This document shows positions 48,079-62,379 of a stretch of 64,000 nt of DNA, piece by piece. This DNA comes from Euryodendron excelsum. Lineage: Eukaryota > Streptophyta > Magnoliopsida > Ericales > Pentaphylacaceae. The notes beneath the pieces were generated by a model, which saw only the letters and a list, made by a program, of their open reading frames with translations, did no database searches and was not told the DNA's origin. Location of the stretch: assembly GCA_033060915.1 (NCBI GenBank), contig CM065378.1, positions 15,001 through 79,000 on the forward strand. Reading direction: 5' to 3'. Within the stretch, counting starts at the first letter, position 1. Every line of letters starts with the position of its first letter. Both the position numbers and the translations under genes were made by a program.

Positions 48079-49908
48079 TGTTGCTCAAGAAGGCAACTCA
48101 AGAGGGGGATGAATTGGATTTTATAGAATTTATATCAAGAATTGCAACTAAAAACAGTTTATGTATCTCAGTAACAATTAATCAAAGTATATATATCAAG
48201 CAGGTGAAGTATATATCAATATATATATTTATGCAAGCATATATAGTGAGCAAATAAGCAAAACAGAGGCAAAAAAGAAGTGCACCAAATTTATAGAGGT
48301 TTGGCTAACCTTGCCTATGTCCTCTCTTCTTCGATCCTTTTGAAGAAATTCCACTATGTAACACTTTTTACACAGCTGCTAGTTTTGCCACAAGTGCCCA
48401 GCTCACTCTTATAAAAGCTTTTTCCTAAGCTTTTAAAACCCAAGAGATTTTGTCCAAACTTCTCTCAAACTTACAAGTGATTTTGTCTAAGTTTCACTCA
48501 AACTTACAAATATTTTTACCCAAGAATACTCAAACTTACAGGTTTACAAACCCACCCAAGTGAAATGAATAAATGTTATACAATGGGTAACTCTCCTAGT
48601 GAGTATATGAACAAATACAACTCAATGAATAACCTTAAACACTCAGTAAAAATATGTGGCAGTGAGGTACAGGAGATTTTCAGCTTCAAGCTCTTGATAT
48701 CAATGACATAATTCCTCTAATCATCAGTATTGAAGCTGTATGTATCTTGTATTTAAAGATATGGATCGATTCTAGCCGTTGGAGAGATATGGGAGAAGTT
48801 TTGGTTGTATATTTGCTCATACCTTCTGTCAGAAAACTAGTCGTTGCTATCTGGGGGTCGACTTTTTTTACAATGAATTGACTCTTTTTGCATTTCAGCA
48901 GATTTTTTAAGTCACTGTCCAAATGAGTCGACTCTTTTTCTACAGGAGTCGACTCTTTTAAGTAGTCTGCAGAATATTTGTTCTCTGTTGAAATGAGTCG
49001 ACTCTTTTTACACCAACAGTCGACTCTTTTTACTTGAGGAGTCGACTCTTTTTACCGATAACTATATTTTTGCAGCTTTTCTTCATTCTTTTCCAAAGCT
49101 TCTAATCTTTTCAATAATCATTCAAATAAGCTTTTTAAAGCTTACAAATGCTTCTTCAAGGCTTGATGACTCTAAGAACATCTTCAATCCATTCTAGATG
49201 AATTTTCTCCATTTTCATTACTTGTAGAGTTCTTCCATCATCAAGGCTTCATCCATTGATTCAAGTCTTCTTCGAGATCTTCAGGAGAGCTTCCATGACT
49301 TAGAATCTTTTTCATTTCTTCAACTGATTTTCTATTCTTTTTTTAACATCTTCATTTCTAGATTTCTTCTAGAATTCTTCAATCAATATAGCTTCTCCAT
49401 GGACTTCAATAACTCTTCCAAGAAAGCTTTTCAAGTCTTGTGATTTCTTCCATATCTTCAAGACATCTTCAAATCTTCGAAGAAAGCTTCCATGTCTTTG
49501 AGTTGGTCTCTTCTTCTTCTATTCTTGCAAGATATCTTCAAGTCCTCAAAGTTTCCAATTTTTTCAATCAAGACTTTGATCATTTTCATTCTTCTTCTTT
49601 GACATTTATTTTCTTCATTCTCTTATAAGATCACCATTGTTGAATATGTCATTCTTTCATGCTTATCAATCTTCAATCTAAGATTTTCATCAACTTAAAA
49701 TTTCTTTTTTTTCTTATAATATTAGCTTTGTAGAATACACCATCTCATCATGCTTTTCATTCTTTATTCAAATCTTTGCATCACAAATCCTTCATTATGA
49801 TAAGCTTCAAACCAAGATCTAATTAATAATTCATCTGCACACTAAGTAGAATTATTAGATCATTAAACCATGTTTTGTTATCATCAAAATCAAGGCATTG
49901 ACTCAACA
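48079..49908 (+). mobile_element. Third solo LTR, nested in inverted-ended repeat copy 1
   Basis: Begins TGTTGCTCAAGAAGG and ends GACTCAACA, with perfect 5-bp duplications ATATG (48074-48078 and 49909-49913). Length 1830 bp. AAGAGGGGGATGAATTGG near its start is a phrase common in plant LTRs. It contains a cluster of GTCGACTCTTTTT motifs and TTCTTC-rich sequence. Removing it rejoins text that aligns with 55770-55900 in copy 2. Confidence 0.88.
48857..49050. repeat. Cluster of six GTCGAC(TCTTTTT) motifs
   Basis: GTCGAC at 48857, 48927, 48948, 48997, 49019 and 49041; five are followed by TCTTTT. Irregular spacing, inside the solo LTR. Confidence 0.85.
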
Positions 49909-52900
49909 ATATGGACATATTCTGAGTCAAATCAGTTTTTCAGACATAATCCCGTCAATTGATCGCTTCGCAAGTCTATTAGGCCCAATAGAGACAAAAT
50001 AACCAAAGTGCCCTTAGGGCACTATTCGATCTAATTCCAGTGGGCACGTCTTCCCAAAGACGGTAAGTCCCCTTTTCAATCTTAATTCCGATTCAAATCC
50101 AATTTCAAGTCCAATTAAATCTCGGCTCGCCTTTCGAGATGGTTGATTCCTTAAGGTGGTAATTCCATCATGTCCGGCACATTTTTCGAGAGAACTGTTC
50201 GGAACTGTAAGTCCCTTCAAACCCATCGACCGAGACAAGACTCCAAGTCCCCGAGATGGTAAAACAGCCCACCTTTGGCAACTGCTAACCCGCCAATGAA
50301 GAAATGTCTGTTTCGGCACGCCGTTTGAGAAAGCAAATTCCTCAGGCGATAAGTCCACTTAGCAACTTCCCGAGATCAGACAGTCTCTGAAATAATCGCG
50401 AACTGTTAGAGTAACGGAAATACTCGCAAACATCGCAACCGTCTGAGTGACGGACACACTTGTAAACAGGTCGACATTGGTAATTGCCAACAAACCCCTA
50501 TGTCATGGGACCACCGTTAGAGTGAAAGAAATAATCAAAACCCAGGTCAACACCAGTGCTTGCTAGCCCACTCCAGTGAAAAATGACCAAACTGTCCTTA
50601 GGGCCATTTCCGGCACGTTTCTTAATAAAGTACCTAAGTACTCAGTACGGTAAGTCCACCATTCCGGGATCGTCCCAAAGACAATCCGGCATGATTAGAT
50701 GTCTTCCAGTCAGTTTCAGGTTAATTCCGAGACCTTTTGGTCAAGATGACCATTTTGCCCCTAGGCATCCAAGCGCGTCGGGAACCACACCGGCTTTGGG
50801 TATCAAATCGGTAACCTCCCGGGAATGCTTCTAATAGTATCCCCGGCCTTTCGATACATCTCTGGGTCATTCTGAGTCAGTTCTAGCAAGCCCGATATAA
50901 AATGACCATTTTGCCCCTGGTGAGCCGGTCGCCATTTCCAACCACACCAGCTCTGGGTATCAAACCGGTAATCTCCTGAAACATTCTAGCTAATGTTTTT
51001 AAGTATTCAGTCTTTTTTCGGGACATTCCAAGTCCTTCTCGGTAGCTTTTTGGCCCGATTGACCGTTTTGCCCCTAATGGCCCGGTCAACCCCTCCGACA
51101 CATTTTGATATCAATTTTCAAGTCTACTACCCCCGGGACACTATTCTAAGGGTTCTTGTCTCTTTCCAGTCCTCTGGGCCATTCTCGGGCCTCTAAATCA
51201 TTCTCGGACCTTCCGGAGTCATTCATAGTGAAGCCAGGCTAAAAATTACATGATAGTCACTAATACAGGCGCCCAAATCTTCTGAAGATATGTTGCTTGC
51301 CAATCTTAAAACTTTCCTAAGTGGTTGGTGCCACTTCTAGTGGCGCCAGAAGGAAATTTTGCCTGGCGTCACTGCAACAGGCGCCAAGTCAATCCTCTGT
51401 CTATAAATACAAAATCTTCTCTAGCGTGAAAATGGTCCGCAAACTCAGTCCAAAAATTCTGTTATTCAAGATATAGAGCTCGTAGCCTCTCTAAACCCTA
51501 GTTCTCTTTAGGTTTTCCAAATCCTAACCTCTATACACCAAACCCTAACATACATACACTCATATATACCTATATACTAGCCTCCAAAGCCTCCATTGAA
51601 GACTTGAAGTGCTGCAACTCCGATGCTCTTGAAGATCCAAGTAAGCGCTTGAAGACTGACGCAAAGCAAAACAAAGATCGAAGTAAAGAAAGCAAACCGA
51701 GCAAGCAAATAAAAAAAAAACACAAGGTAGGTTTTCTATTTACGTTTACGTAATTCCCCCTCTCTCTTCTCTCTCCTAACCCACTTGGTTTTTTTCTATT
51801 TTAATTCCCTATCTTCTACCCCCCCTTTCTTACATGCTTGAAATAAGGGACTTCCTGATTCATGTGTAGGATTAGGCTATTGAAAGTCACTGTGTCGGGG
51901 GCTTTCTCTTAGTCTAACCGGAGATCACGTGGGTTCGGCCTTCTTAATTATATGATGAATCCTTTAACCTTGTATGTTCACGACCCAACTTGCATTGTGC
52001 AGATCATGATTATGCATCTCTCCAAAAATTATTTTCAAACTTGTTTTCAAAACTTGCATCAAAATTGTTTTCAAAACTTGTGTTAAAATCTTCTTCTTCA
52101 AAACTTGTTTTCGAAACCACAATCTTAAAGTGATTCTAGCCATTTCATGGTTAGGGTTACTTTAGGAAAGTGTTACATTTAAAGTGACCAATATGGTCCA
52201 TATTTTCAAATCTTTGTTGTTTTTAAAACCATAATCCTAGAATGGTTCTAATCCTTTTATGGTTAGAGTCGTTTTAAGAAAGTGGGATATTTTTAGAGGC
52301 TTGCGAAAGTCCATATTCCAACCTCTTTCCAACTTCTTTCTCAATCTATTTCCCAAAACACTTTCCAAAATTTTCTCCTAAAAACTCTTTTTCCAAAAAA
52401 ACTCTTTCTAAAAATTCCTTTCTAAAAACTCTCTTTTCAAGTTTACTTTCTAAAAACTCCTTTTCAAGATCTCCTTCCAAAAATCTTTTTTTCCACAAGT
52501 TCTACTTTCCAAAAATCTCTTTTCTTGGAGTTCAAGTTAAACCCTAAAGCCATGGTTAGGAAACTCTAATTTTCTCTCCTAAAACATGATTTTCAATCTT
52601 GCCTCAAAACCTAGATTTTCAAAATCTTCTTTTTCACATCAAAATCATAAATTTCCAAAACCTATTTTCTACATCAAACTATAACCTTCCAAATCTAGGA
52701 TTTTCAAAACTTCATCTTTCTAATTCCATGTCAAATCATATCCTCCGTTCTAGGAAACCAAATCTAATCTCCCTTTTAGGAAACTAGATCCAATCTTCCG
52801 TTTTTTAAAGTGAAACCAAATCACCTCATTTTAGAAACAAAATCAAATATTTTGTTTTAGGAATTAGAAATCCAAATCCTTCATAATCCAAACCAATCAT

Positions 52901-55900
52901 AATCCCAATCCTTCATAATCTAAATATTTCCTAATCTCATATCTTTCTAAATCTTAAGTTTCCAAAACTTAAACTTTCAAATCTTTCTTTAAACTTTAAG
53001 CTTCTTAATATTTCTAATTCCAACCTTTCTTAATTCCATACCTTTTCAAATTTTAATTTTCCAAATTTAAATTTTCAAATCTTTCTTAAACTCAAACCTT
53101 TTATAATTTCAAGTATTTCTAAAACTCAAATTTTGAATCTTTCTAAAATTCTAAACTTTCTAAATTTCAAATCTTTCCAAATCTAAAACTTTTTAAACTT
53201 CAAATCTTCCCAAATCCAAAACTTTCTAATCTTTCCAAAATTTTAAACTTTCTAAATTTCAAATCTTTCCAAATGCAAAACTTTCCAACTTTAAAACATT
53301 TCCTATTTTAAACTTTTCTAATTCGAAATCTTCCCTAAAATGGAACTTTCCTAAAGCGAAACATTTCCTATTTTGAAACTCTCCTAATTCGAACTTTTCA
53401 TAATTCCATTTTGAAACTCTCGTAATTCGAACTTTTCCTAATTCCAACTTTCCTAATATTTCAAGTCAAGTCAAATATTTCTTAAACCTCAAGTCTTTCT
53501 TAAATCCTATATTTCTTGAGTCTAGGTTTCCTAAATCTCAATATTTTCAAAACAAATCCAAATTATTCTTCGAAGTTCTCTCTTTCCAAATCAAAGTCCA
53601 ATGTTTTCAATTCCAATTTTCAATTTCCAATCTTCTATTTTAAGTTCAAATCAAACCCTTTTTCAAATCAAAATATCTTTTTTAAATCAAACCTTCTATT
53701 TTTTATCGAACTCTTATCCAAACTACGGCTGACCTGATTCCTCAAAAGGGATACGTAGGTAACCCTCATGGGTGCGGTCATAACTTTTTTCAAATCTTCA
53801 ATTCCATAACTTTTTTCAAGTTTCCAATTCCATAATCTATTTCAAGTTTCCAATTCCATAATTTATTTTAAGTTTCTAATTCCAAAAATTTATTTTCAAA
53901 TCTTTGATTTCAATTTCCAAATCTTTTTTTCCAATTTCAAACTTCAATTCTTGTTTTCAAATTTATTTTCAAAATCAAAATCTTTTTTTGCACTTGCATA
54001 TCATGCATCATGTCAAATATCTTTTCAAATTTTTTTTCTAAAGTGAATAGTTTTGGACATTTGTTAATCGAAGACTCTAATGAGTGAATCTAGGGTGAAT
54101 AGACATGTACGTACCGCAAGGGCGGGGTAGGGTAATGGCTTAGTATGTCTTCCCTATACGTAACCAACCTTTGAACCTAGATCACTGTTTTCAAATACCA
54201 AATGGAGTTATTTTCAAAAAGGGTTTAAATTTTTCAAAAGGTTGCCAAACAACCTCTTTTTTAAAAAACTCTCTCTTGAGGAAATTTTTAAAATTATTTT
54301 TTCAAAAACCCTAAGTATAATATTCAGATTGTGCTTAGTTTTAGGTGACCTAACTCACCTTAATCAAGTTAGGTGGCGACTCTAAATTGTTTTTCAAAAA
54401 CTCTTTATTTAAATCAATTTTCTAATTCAAACCTAATCGCACTTGTTCTTCTAGGAAGATGAGTTCTAATGAGAGAGTACGATATTTTTCCTACTTGTGT
54501 GTATATTCCTCGAGTGCGAAAAATCTAGGCGCGACAATATGCAAGAAAAAGATTTGATTTTGAAAATAAATTTGAAAAGAGGATTTAAACTTTGAAAGAG
54601 ATTATGGAATTGAAAATTTGAAAAAGGTTGTGATCGCACCCACGAGGGTTGCCTACGTATCCCTTTGTTGGGAATCAGTTTAGTCGTAGTTCGGACTCGG
54701 GGTCCAATTGAAAATAGGCACTTTGAGGTTTTTGAAAATTTTAACTTGAAAAGGTTTGATTTGAACTTTGATTGGAAGATTTGAAATTGAATTTTGATTT
54801 GAAATCGAACTTAGAATTGACTTTGATTTGAAATGCTTGAGAATTTGAAATTGATTTTGATTTGAAAATATTGAACTTTGAAAAATAACTTGGACTTGAT
54901 TTGGAAATATTGAATTAAGCTTTGAAAACATCTTGACTTAGATTGAAGTTTGAAAACCATCTTGGTTTTGGAAAAGAGTTTCAGAAAAGATTTGAAGCTT
55001 CCTAACTTTAGGGTTAAGGTTGAACTAAAGTTTTGACATCTTAGGACTTAGGTAACCTAGGGTTGAAACATGCAATTGAATTGGAAAAACTTGATTTAGA
55101 CTTGAAAAGTTTGATTTTATAAAGTTTCGATTTAGGAAATGTTCGAATTAGGAAAGTTGGATTCAATAAAGATTATAAAGATATTTGATTTGATTTATAA
55201 ACACTTAATTTAGAAAAGACTCATAAAGATTTGACTCGATTTGGAGATATTTGATTTTGAAGAATTTGGAAAGATAGGGTTTAGGAAATATTGAATTTTA
55301 TAAATCTTTGAATTAAGAAAGTTTCAAAATAAGAAAGTACTATTTTAAAAAAGTTTCATTTTTAGGAAAATGTTGATTTCAGAAAGACTTGAATTTTAGA
55401 AATATCCATTTTAAGAAGGAATTGATCATGGAAAGATTTAAATTTGAAAGTTTCATTTAAGAAATGACTTGATTTAAGAAAGGTTTGATAAGTTGAATTT
55501 AGAAAGTTGAGATTTGAAAAGGTTTGAAATTAGGGAGGATTGGAATGAGGAAATATTAGAGTTTAGAAAATATTAGAATTAGGAAATGTTTGATTGCTAT
55601 TTCCTAAAGTAGAAGATTGGATTCTATTTTCAAAAATTGATGATTTGATTTTGTTTGCAAAATTGGAGGATTTGATTTAGGTTCCTAAATTGAAAGATTT
55701 AATTTGACATGGAATTATAAAGGTTGAGTTTTGAAAATCTTAAATTTTGAGATCTATATGCAAGCATCCCATTTTTGTCCGCTCAGCAATCTCTAGCCCT
55801 ACCGGATCCAGTTTCAAACATCACAATGCATAAGAGTCCAAGTCGGCTGTTTCAAACTCCAACTCAATCAACTGGTCACTTCCCAGGCCTGTAAAGCCCA

Positions 55901-56317
55901 ATTGAAGCTAAAAAGACTATTTTGCCCCTAGGTACTCTAGGTAGCTTTTCGAGATCGGGCGATTTCGGGAACCAACGCCATCCGTGTAACTCCTTGAGAT
56001 CGAGCGATGTCGAGGACCAACACCTTATCAAATTCTAGACGGTTCACTTCTGGCGCCTACTAACCCACCAATATAGAATGTTCATCATCCGATAGTTCTC
56101 TGAGATCGGGCAATCTCAGAGACCAACACCACCTTACAGGTAGTTTTCTGAGATCGAACAATCTCAGGAACTAACACCACCCTATAGGTAGCTCTCTGAT
56201 ACCTGGCGGTCTCGAGGACTAACACCGCACATGTAGCTTTCCTAGACTAGGTGGTCTTGGAAACCAATACCTAGGTCAATTCCGATGCATGCTTGCCTGA
56301 CTCGATAAAAAATGATC

Positions 56318-56601
56318 AAACCTGCCCATTGGGCCTCTAGACACGTCTTTGAGAAAGTTCAAAATCTCTCAAGATGGTAAGTCTACCATTCCAAAACATT
56401 CTTAGATAGTTATGTGTACTTAATACGCCATCCTATCCAATTCTGGTCCCATTTTGGTCAAACCTGCCCCTTGGGTCTCTAGGCATGTCTTTGAGAAAGT
56501 TCAGAATCCCTCAAGACGGAAAGTCCACCATTCTAAAACATTCTTAAATAGTTAGGCATACTCAATACGCCATACTATCTAATTTCAGTCCCGTTCCGGT
56601 C
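56318..56601. repeat. 142-bp tandem duplication in copy 2 core
   Basis: Copies starting AAACCTGCCC at 56318 and 56460 share GTCTTTGAGAAAGTTCA, TCAAGA, CCACCATTC and AATACGCCAT. Shorter tandem repeats with GAGATCGGGC precede it (55930-56270). Confidence 0.8.
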
Positions 56602-58261
56602 AACGCTGGTGAAATCCCACTAAACAGTGAAAACATCTTCCAAGACCATCCCCAAACAGTTCAGCACGTTAATATGCCACTCCAATTCATCTTAACCCTT
56701 TTCGGCCAATTCTGGTCAAAATGATCGTTTTACCTCCAACGGCCCGAACGCACCCTAAAACTACATCGACTCTAGGTATCGAATGACAAATCTCATCATA
56801 CACCTCTGTTTAATCCAAGGTAGGTCTCGTGACTCTAAACGCTTCCAACTTACTGAAAGTCCCCTGGAACGTTTGCGAGACACTTTGCTAGGGTTGTCTT
56901 TTCTTCCAATTCCTTGGTTATAATACACTATTAAATGACTTGAGAAGTGCGTAAATCAAGGAATTCCCGAAAGCTTAACTATAGATCTTTTCATCTATAC
57001 AGCTCGATTGAATAGATCGTCTCACGAAGCCACCAATCACATGGCTCAGAAATTGTCATTTTCAGTAACCCCTAGAGTATCTCATAGAAGCTTCGCCAAT
57101 GTTGTTTTTTTCTCCAATTCCCTAATTATAACGCACCGTCAAGCAACTTGAGAAATGTGTAAATTAGAAAATTCCTGAAAGTATTTATAGGGCACTTTTA
57201 TCGGTACAGTCTGATTGGAGAGATCGCTTCTCAAAGACCCCGATAGCATGGCTTAAAAACTACTATTTTTGAACATCCACGGAGCGTATCATAGACATTC
57301 TATAAAAGTGTGCTTTCATGCACACTTTCCGAGACAATATCTCACTCTTCCGAACACCTTTTAAGCTCTCTAAAAATTTCAGGTTCTTGAGAAACACTAG
57401 GAGAATATCGTGAATGTAACCGATTTTTTCAAATCTTTTCTGAATTGCATAATTATCGAGGAAAAGTTTAGACGAACATTTCCAGCGGCAGAGCATATGC
57501 TACATGTGCTCAGATTGTGATCAAATCAATCAAAAATTTGCTAGCTCCCTAAGATTGAGCCAGTACAGATTGTGCCACATGGCGTTCAGCCAGTAAAACA
57601 GTATTAGTGTATGTAGCACGTGCGTCAAAGTAAAATTTGCCCAAGCACATGTATTACATAAGCTAGGTCTCCTCAGATTGCCTATAAATATAGACCTCCC
57701 CCTTTGTATATTCTAAAATCGAAAATAGCAGTGAAGCTCTGCATACATAACCTTTGAATTTTAAATTTCCATATACATCTCACCCTCCAAACACTTAGGT
57801 TAGATTTCACCTCCCTGTAGCCCATACACCACACCTATAAAACCCTTAATGCCATAGAAGATCTCATTCCAGCCTCTTTAAGCTTCTCCAAGGCCATTCA
57901 AGTTCAAGTTAAAGCATCCATAGAGGTTTGAAGATGTTTGAAGGTAAAAAGTGGTATTCTCTTTTACATTTTTGTCATCCCCACTCTTCTCTTCTTCCTC
58001 TAACCTACTTAGGCTATTCTCTATTTTAAACCATCATCTTCTACTCCCTTTCTTGCATGTTTGAAATAAAATAACTTCTAGTTCATGGCTAGAGAAAAAC
58101 TTGTGAGAGCCACTGTGTAGAAGAATCTTTCACTAGTTTATTTTAAGATGGTATGACCTTGGAGTACCTTGCAATTTGGTGTAGCTTATAGCCTTATATG
58201 TGTTGGAGATTGTGGAATTTCCTATGACCTGGCTATAGTGCATACGTATATTACTAAAAAT

Positions 58262-59400
58262 TATGATCTGATTAGCATAACCTGATTTACATGATTAGAA
58301 TCATACCTTTCAGATTTTTCTGGTTTGATCACGAATAACAAGTAACATTAACAAGCACGAAGCAAATACTTGAACTTAGCCTTCAGATTTCTGTTGTATC
58401 CCTTGTATACGCTTTACTCTAGAGAGAGTGGGCTCGCAGCTGCTAGGGTTTCTCTTACTCACAAAAACGTGTATCTCTTAATTATGAGCAAGTGTAACCC
58501 TAACTGCTCTCAGAGTGCGTATATATAGGCCATAACAGGGACAATAAGATTAGTATAACTAGGGCTTTCTACGCAAATAAAGATTCTTAATCCAACTAGG
58601 ATTAATCCTTATTTACGTTAATTATAATTTATACTACTAATGAATTATAATTGCACTTCCTGTCATACTAAGAATTATATTTCGCACTCTATATTATTAA
58701 ATGCTTATTTATCTTTTCACGTTAAGATTATAGATACCCATTTATTAAATTAAATTACTGACAATTGAATTTAATAGACTTTTTAATTCTTTGAGATCTT
58801 CCACTTAACTTATTTGATATGTCGGATTTATAATTCACCTGCGGGGTTTGACATAATCAAAATTTATAAGCTTCCTCAATGGGGTATTATTAATTCCTAT
58901 ACTGGGACGTGGATTCCATCAATAATTAATATTCACCATACACATATTGTTATTGCTCAACTCACTGAGTTTATTGACGCACAAAGAATCTCACTCTTCT
59001 GTGAATCAAAACAATAAACACTACATGCAAGTGTCTATTTATCATATTAGGACTAAGAGCATAAACACTCATAATAATCACGAGGTATTAATTATTTTAT
59101 ATAGTCAGTATAATAAAAATTACCTCAACACGATTCTGTTCAATACACACAAAGTATACTAGTACAAGGAGTTGGAACTATACCACTCTTCATAGTCAAA
59201 ACAGACCTATTAAAATCTTGTGCTATAGTCGTACTGATAGCGTGTTAAGTTCCATCGAAGACTGTGAACGATAAGCTTATATTTCATATGAACCAATGAT
59301 CTGATTTTCGGTGTGTAAGTCGTACTTTACACACCAAGTCATCTACTATATATAATAAGAGATACATATACATAATTATTAAATAAATAACACAATGCAA
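58262..59400. other. AT-rich insert in inverted-ended repeat copy 2
   Basis: Not present in copy 1. Noncoding; AT-rich phrases such as GGGACGTGGATTCCATCAAT read like untranslated parts of a plant LTR retrotransposon, but ends and duplication were not found. Confidence 0.4.
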
Positions 59401-59726
59401 ACATTACTTATACAAATTCTTTTTATCCAAAAATCTCAAAGTGTCTTCAAAATTTTCTAATAGTCTCAATGCATCTATTTTTTATCGAGCCCTTATCCGA
59501 ATTACGAATAACGTGGTTCTGGCCAAGAAAGAAAATTTTATCTTTATTTTATATTTTTTGAATTAGTTTGTTTTTTTGTTTTCCTTCATAAGTCATAAAA
59601 TAAAAAGTAGAAACCAAACACGTAAGGAAATTCTTTTTCCCACATTTGCTGAAGTTCCGAGCAGGCTGTAAGAACCAAAGAGGGAAAAGTCCTTCCTTTC
59701 CATTTTTTTCCTAGAGTTCCAAAGGG

Positions 59727-59734
59727 TTTAAATA
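59727..59734 (+). promoter_or_regulatory. TATA-like box for the ETR1 gene
   Basis: TTTAAATA in an otherwise mixed context, followed after about 30 bp by GA-rich leader-like sequence. Weak but suitably placed. Confidence 0.3.
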
Positions 59735-60024
59735 GAGGGAGTTACAGAGGGGTCTAGGGCTTCGTTCCCGAAAGTCTGTGAAGACGATGGCTAGACGGTG
59801 AAGATGTAAAAGCTTGTGGCTTCGTTTGCATGATCAGAGGGCTAGGGGTTGGTAATTCAAGCACAAAGAGGAAGACGGTGAAACTGCTGGGCCTTCCTAG
59901 GAGAGCACGAAGATGATGAAGCAGAGGGCAGACGGGTTTTGAACAAAAACGAAGACGAGGAATCAAAGGGTTTTGCTTGGTGGGAGACCGAAGCCACTAC
60001 CGAGCTAGGGTACTGTTGACAGTG
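59735..60024 (+). promoter_or_regulatory. Probable ETR1 5' leader exon
   Basis: A GA-rich stretch with GAAGACGATG-type repeats ends at GACAGTG followed by GTAAGC (intron from 60025). It has several short upstream ATGs but no conserved frame. A TATA-like box lies just upstream. Joined to 62348 it would give a leader of about 300 nt with a 2.3-kb intron. Confidence 0.4.
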
Positions 60025-62347
<2,323 letters not shown>

Positions 62348-62379
62348 GTATGTAAAGAGGAGGTATTTGCTAACTTACC
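62348..62379 (+). other. ETR1 leader adjoining the start codon, after a probable leader-intron acceptor
   Basis: TTTCAG ends at 62347 directly before a short AG-rich leader that reaches the ATG. The preceding sequence is T-rich with branch-like motifs, as at a 3' splice site. Introns in the 5' leader are common in ETR1 genes; this is inference from the site. Confidence 0.5.

Larger units (their letters stand above)
47492..54535 (+). mobile_element. Inverted-ended repeat, copy 1 (7.0 kb including a nested LTR)
   Basis: Left terminus TGTCGCGTTTTATTTTTTGC, right terminus its inverse, ending TCTAGGCGCGACA. About 500 bp at each end (47492-48000 and 54030-54535) are inverted copies with many shared landmarks: CTCGAG, TCATTAGAACTC, CACCTAACTTGATTAAGGTG, AGTTAGGTCACCTAAAACTA, GGTTACGTATA, CCTTGCGGTAC, ACATGTCTATTCACCCTAG, GATGCATGATATG. 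The core has repeated AATGACCATTTTGCCCCTAG phrases, TATAAATA at 51402, a leader, a 1.6-kb CTTTCCAAA-type pyrimidine tract (52040-53700) and a GGGATACGTAGG block at 53745. Flanks ATACG and ATATG agree at 4 of 5. No protein is coded. Without the nested LTR it is about 5.2 kb. Confidence 0.75.
54536..59530 (+). mobile_element. Inverted-ended repeat, copy 2, incomplete
   Basis: 54536-55750 is the inverse of the pyrimidine tract and GGGATACGTAGG block of copy 1 (GGTTGTGATCGCACCC, GCCTACGTATCCCTTTG, GTAGTTCGGA, then GA-rich repeats). From 55770 the text is in the same direction as the copy 1 core (CCATTTTTGTCC, TTTTGCCCCTAGG, TATAAATA at 57683, TTCTACTCCCTTTCTTGCATG, GTTTGAAATAA, GAGCCACTGTGT). After about 58260 unrelated DNA of about 1.1 kb intervenes, then a short end fragment (TTTTATCGAGCCCTTATCCG, 59478-59530). 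The outer 500-bp arms are missing. Confidence 0.65.

Noticed and set aside
58262..59400. A fourth solo LTR
   Set aside because: No paired TG..CA ends with a matching 5-bp duplication could be found.
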